A DNA stretch of 64,000 nt from Siphonodentalium dalli. Taxonomy: Eukaryota; Mollusca; Scaphopoda; Gadilida; Siphonodentaliidae. This document shows, in pieces, positions 59,540-64,000 of this stretch. The translations under genes were made by a program, and so were the position numbers. Position 1 is the stretch's first letter. Each line of letters opens with the position of its first letter. The stretch spans positions 174,557,692-174,621,691 of the forward strand of contig CP136061.1 of NCBI GenBank assembly GCA_032622095.1. Reading direction: 5' to 3'. Below the pieces are notes generated by a model. The model had not been told where the DNA came from and did not search any database. It saw only the letters and a list, made by a program, of their open reading frames with translations.

Positions 59540-61403
59540 GAAACTGCATGACCATGCAGAATGTAGGCATAACAGCAAAATTTCCTGCTTAGGCTAAAGT
59601 TAAACCCACTGTGGATATATATTTTTCTTTCTACGGCTGTCTACTGGCGAGATTTGTTGTTTCCATGCATGTGCCGGTAAACAAAAATGCAATTGCCATG
59701 ATTGCGTTATAAAGCACATCAAATGCTGCATGGACATCGCACATATTCCAATATAAATTTCGCCTAGGCTATGTATATTCGGAATATAGGCCTATGTGTA
59801 CACAGGCCCGATATTTTTTTAAAGCTTGAGTTAAATTGTCCCATGTTTGAAATTGTTTTATAAATCCATTCACTGTGTGAAATCTTCGAGACGTATTACT
59901 CTGCAATGCCACGTGTGTTGTTCCCAGAAACGTAAATATTGTTGACCCCAATTCCTGGAATCGGGCTAAAAATAGAACATATACGACATCTCGTGTTAAG
60001 ACTGCACTCGATTGTGCATGCATTAATTGTGTCGTCGGCGATTCGCGATTAAATACAAATCTTTTACATTTGCCATAATATATGTATTTCTTTATTTCCT
60101 CCATATTTAAAAGTCGGATGTATTTAAACATATTACAAACACAATTAAGCTTTGAAGATAGTAGCCGCTGCATGCAACGCCGAAATAAATCTTAGAATTT
60201 AATCAATTGATGGATCTGTTCTATTTTTAGAAAGTGAAAGTAGCCACTTGCATTAAGGCCTACTATACATATTTGGGTATGCTCCCCGTGAATTTATTTA
60301 TTGATTTTGAAGATTTCCCGATGGGTGGGGTGTATTATCCAGGTAAAATACCGATATTGTACGTAGCACCCACTGATCACCACAGTATAACATATAATAG
60401 TTCTACGACACGTGCCCCCTGATACTTTAAAACTTTATACTAACGATTTCTCATGTTAGGAAACTATTAAATCAATAATAAAGATAGGCCTATAAAACAT
60501 AAAATCGCGATAACAGTCCGGAGTAATTCCGATACAGAAACTTTCCAAACAACATGCGTTGTTTTCGGAATATGATACTCCGAAATGAAAGTAAACTCCG
60601 ATAGATCGAATCCCGATAGACTATGTAAATATTCCGATAATTTCCCGAAAAACGTTGCGTCATTTCCCGATAATTTCCCGATAACTGTATATATAACTAT
60701 CGGTATCCTATCGGGATCCCGATAGTAGTTTTGAGATGACCCCTTAGCGATATAAACTATATTTGCAACATCGTCGGATTCTGAGAATACCGTAAACCCA
60801 GTGTATTTCAAATCTTGTATGCACCCAATAATATACTTACCAGTAGATATCATATTCCACCGGTTCAAATCCTGCACGCATATAATTATACAGTCGACAT
60901 AAATTTCGACTCAGTATATCATATAAATTCATCTGATATTATAATTATTACGGAGATGTTTACGTCGACTGATAATTATAGGCCTATTTTAGCATTGCGC
61001 GAATATGGTTTCTATTTATGGGGAGGTTATTTCCTCAGCGAAGCGGAAATGGCCGAGTCGCTGAGAATGGACGTAACATGTTACATGTCTTTCTCCGTTG
61101 TGTCTGGTATATATATAAACAATATACACGAAGAACCGAAACGACGATTTATTAAAAGCTCCTACGAAAATTCACGGGATCGGAGTTTTCCAAAACATAC
61201 CGCACTTGAAGAACGGGAACTCCGATATAAAACTCCGATTGAATCGGATGATTTTACCGACGACACAGCGAAAAATCTCCGACGGAATCGGAGTTTTATA
61301 CCGATACAAAAACTCCGATTGCCATCGGTATCGGAGATCGGAAATATCCATCGGAAACTCCGATTCCGACGGAAACTCCGTCGGAATTGGACAAGCTCCC
61401 TAA

Positions 61404-62590
61404 CTCTTTCGTTGCCGAGCTAATTTTACACCTAAATTGCCGGAGAATTTATGAGAAAACTGATTTTATTGTGGAAAAGTATGATACAATAATAGTCTTC
61501 TTCTTATGAAATAATGTTTCAAATATCAAGGACATGTATGTAGGTGATTAGCCAAAGAATTGCAGGTGAATATTTTGTCGAAGAATATTCACGACAATTA
61601 AGGGGCATAACTCCTTGTCATCCAAGGGAAATAACTCCAAATAAGGATTTTTTTTGCAATAATCCAATTGAAAAATGGCCCACAACCTGCTATATTCAAT
61701 ATTGGTTTTCTGAGACAGTATTCCAACGATGATGATCTGATAAATCTTTCTACTGTCTTTCTCATTTAAAAACTTGTAAGAATAAATTAGGGTCTAGTTC
61801 TGGTATAGCTGGACCATATCTGAGGAGCTACACAATGCAGGAGCCAATTTAGACTTTAGTTGCGACAGTTTACTACGAAAATAGCTAGGTTTTTTAATTG
61901 AGGAAAATGGCAATTTTGACTGTCAAAAAACAAAACAAAAATTGTGATATATAATTAAATCTCTAACTACAAGCTTATCATCATTGTGCTATAAATAAAA
62001 TAACAAAAATGACACATATGCATGTGGTCTAAACTGTCACTGAGGCACGCTGGGGCCTGTGGGAGTTTATAATCACGCCGTTTATTTTAGTGAATTACGT
62101 TTTTTACCTTGAAAAATAGGTGATTCATTCAGCAAAAACGGCAATATTGACTATTAAAAAAACTAATAAAACAATCTAAAGTACACATAATCTTTATTGT
62201 AATGTCAGGTTATCATACTATCATGTTTAAATTAGTTAATGCATTGGTAAAATGCAGATCTTTCATATAAATAATTGTCTAAAAATATTTTTCTGAAATT
62301 GTCGGCCATTTTGGATTTCCGACTGCGGATCTTACATTTTGTTTACAAACTTATTTCATTATTTTAATTTTCAAACGTCTTAAAAAGGATTAAAAATCAG
62401 ATATATACTGCAGAATTTAATTAGAAACAATTAAAACAATAATTTTATGAAACTTGAAAAACTTTTTTATTATTGTCATACAGTTGTGATCAAAATAATT
62501 ACGGTTACAATTATGGCCGATAATATCGGCCCTGGCAATTTACCGACCGGATATTTGGGCCGATAATATCGGCCCCTGGCAATCAAAGAG
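61404..62590 (+). mobile_element. Q element copy B (piggyBac-like)
   Basis: 1,187 bp and nearly identical to copy A. The right TTAA is at 62591-62594. The left TTAA is at 55216-55219, now separated from the element by the H insertion. Ends CTCTTTCGTTGCC and GGCAATCAAAGAG. Confidence 0.85.
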
Positions 62591-62594
62591 TTAA

Positions 62595-64000
62595 AGACAG
62601 TTCATTCAACGTATCACAAACCCCATGGAATGTAAGTAACATGTCTACATTATTTAATGAAGATAATAAAGATTTGACATGAGTGGACATGAGTACACTG
62701 TTCAGCTATATAACTGTTGTAGTCCGATATCAAAGGTAGTTATCTGTTAAACTGTTCATCCCACAATAGAATAAACACCTACCTCACATATTCACAGTAG
62801 TTATCTTCACGGAGGGGGTCCCAGAAAACAGGCACAAATTACAAGTGTTAAATGTTATCAACAAGATTCAACCGATCGAAACTTAGTGCAACACACTAGA
62901 TTTCCCGGTAAACAGAAACTGAAAGTAAGTAATTTATAGGAATTCTGCCGGCAGTATCGCAGATAAATGGTCGCACACGATGACGTCTATTTAAGAACGT
63001 AATTCTAATGTTTCTCATCGTTTCTGTTCATTCCAATCTATGTTTTGTCGCTCATAACTGCGGCTGACATTTTTTTCATATAATCTGAATTGGATATCTG
63101 AAGTTCTAAACATAAGGTAATTTAAACGAAATCTAAACGAAATCTAAAGGAAATCTAAAGGTAATCTAAAGGAATTCTAAATATGCGGTGATTGATCATC
63201 GTCACGGTCATAATTTGCATAATGAATGTCTATTCTGAAGGGCATACATTCAAAATTATCTACGTGCTTCAATTTTGTGAATTCAGGTCATTTGGCATGT
63301 GTTATCTAGATGCAAAAAACGAGACTACACCAAACTAACACCGATTTGAAAATATCCGAATCGGCAGACAGATTCGGTGTCGATCTTGAATCTACTCCAC
63401 TACCATTGCCATCGTTGGCTAATGAATCGCTTGAACTTTTACAAAACAAATCATCAGTACGCCATTGTTTCAGTGCAGAAGGGTGTCCCCAAGTGACGTC
63501 AGCACCCAAAAGAGACTTCAAAATTTACGTTCCGGGGTAGCTTTGTTGCCTTTCGATTTACGTGGCCCGGAATGTCGGAAAAGAATAATCGTTTACTATG
63601 GGCATTGTTTTTCGATGCTAGAAGGTCGAGGGAACTCGAAAAGCATAAATGATACCAAAGTGCGGTGAATTGCGACTATCTCTTTAATATCAGGAAATTT
63701 GAAGACATAGGACATCCATTAATTTATATAAGAAATTAAAGCTACGCACATTTACTTAAAAGTAGCCTATTAACCTAATTCCCCATGATGGAATGCCAGG
63801 GCGACATTTGGTGGTGTAATGTACTCTGACATTTGTATTTTGACTGCCATTTTGGTAGCCATCTTTGATGAAATTGAACAGTTCTTTTGAATTGTGCTAA
63901 TAATTCTGAATATTTCTTTCCCTCACTGAATTCCGCTCATTCCTTTAAATCTATTGCTAGAATATAATGCTCCCCTCATCCAAGACTGGATGAAGGATGA
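62595..64000. other. Intron or next region, unresolved
   Basis: AT-rich. At 63117-63180 a 12-13-base tandem (AAATCTAAACG/AAATCTAAAGG) is repeated about five times. At 63310-63540 (+) and 63306-63521 (-) two overlapping frames of 76 and 71 codons occur; neither shows a recognised domain or fits the next part of midasin. A CRE-like TGACGTCA lies at about 63494. No further exon could be assigned. Confidence 0.4.

Larger units (their letters stand above)
56231..60743 (-). mobile_element. P element copy 2, complete, inside H copy 2
   Basis: 4,513 bp. Ends GGGGTCATCTCAAAACTACT and its inverse, extended by ATCGGGATCCCGATA. Flanked by TTA (56228-56230, 60744-60746); H1 shows the empty site at 3514-3516. 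Subterminal words TCCCGATA and TTCCGAAA. The interior is the reverse complement of P1 but lacks both the H and Helitron insertions. It also keeps about 700 bases (about 59400-60090) that P1 has lost. No transposase ORF was recognised. Confidence 0.87.
55220..61400 (+). mobile_element. H element copy 2, interrupted by P copy 2
   Basis: Left GGGACCTTGTCCAATTCC, right GGAATTGGACAAGCTCCC, TAA on both sides (55217-55219, 61401-61403). Without P2 it is about 1,665 bp and nearly identical to H1, which has lost about 100 bases of the left subterminal array. Its target was the left TTAA of Q copy B, so H sits exactly on the Q junction. Confidence 0.85.

Noticed and set aside
60815-61423. Open frame of 202 codons, the longest in the window
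   Set aside because: It lies across the right half of the H element, including its subterminal CTCCGAT array and inverted terminus. The corresponding stretch in H1 is interrupted, and no domain is visible.
62600-62635. Candidate 35-base exon before GAAT|GTAAGT
   Set aside because: The donor looks good, but the acceptor is poor, the frame gives no midasin-like residues and the position directly follows a piggyBac-like element.

Overview
This is a eukaryotic (metazoan) genomic window that is almost entirely intron. Five short exons of one gene lie on the + strand (228-323, 20912-21029, 29597-29747, 36506-36615, 47248-47352). Their translations read in order as part of midasin (MDN1), the giant dynein-like AAA+ ATPase that remodels pre-60S ribosomes. 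Splice sites and codon phases agree from one exon to the next. One exon expected between the first two was not found; a 100-N assembly gap (17178-17277) lies in that intron. Coding sequence is about 580 bases of 64 kb (under 1%). AT-rich introns, frequent AGGCCTA words and the repeat families suggest a marine invertebrate, perhaps a hemichordate or echinoderm; a mollusc is not excluded. This taxonomic guess is weak.

The rest is a dense, nested record of transposon activity, readable because many elements occur twice and because several insertions have an uninterrupted empty-site copy elsewhere in the window. (1) PIF/Harbinger-like non-autonomous elements have G-rich termini, 3-bp TTA/TAA target duplications and subterminal arrays of short CCGA-type words. 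I call them P (1760-13222 and 56231-60743), H (2600-4172, 55220-61400, fragment 33036-33288), A/B (30480-32207, 33292-35294), F (41378-46615 and 22057-27960) and R (starts at 14165 and 38629). (2) Helitrons with A|T insertion, 5' TC, 3' hairpin and CTAG end form a seven-unit head-to-tail array (4937-11690, +), a four-unit array (17278-19413, -) and a single copy (52202-52696, +). (3) Helentron-like elements begin TTAT, end CTCTYG and insert between T and T (16252-17133, 26011-27419, plus fragments). (4) A piggyBac-like element with TTAA duplications is present twice (53889-55074, 61404-62590). (5) There are also a small TA-duplicating mariner-like MITE, a 394-bp foldback element and a decayed LINE tail.

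Layout: 0-13 kb, exon, then P with H and the Helitron array inside it; 13-17 kb, R and Helentron-like repeats; 17-19.4 kb, gap and reverse Helitron array; 20.9 kb, exon; 22-28 kb, F2 with a nested Helentron and MITE; 28-29.3 kb, satellite-like repeat; 29.6 kb, exon; 30-36 kb, A, H fragment, B and foldback; 36.5 kb, exon; 38-41 kb, R2 and a 161-bp tandem repeat; 41-47 kb, F1; 47.2 kb, exon; 47.5-53 kb, Helentron-like repeat and an unclassified element; 53.9-62.6 kb, piggyBac-like pair with H, and P inside H. No intact transposase, helicase or reverse-transcriptase ORF was seen, so all elements appear non-autonomous or decayed. Most open frames over 60 codons are chance frames within repeats.
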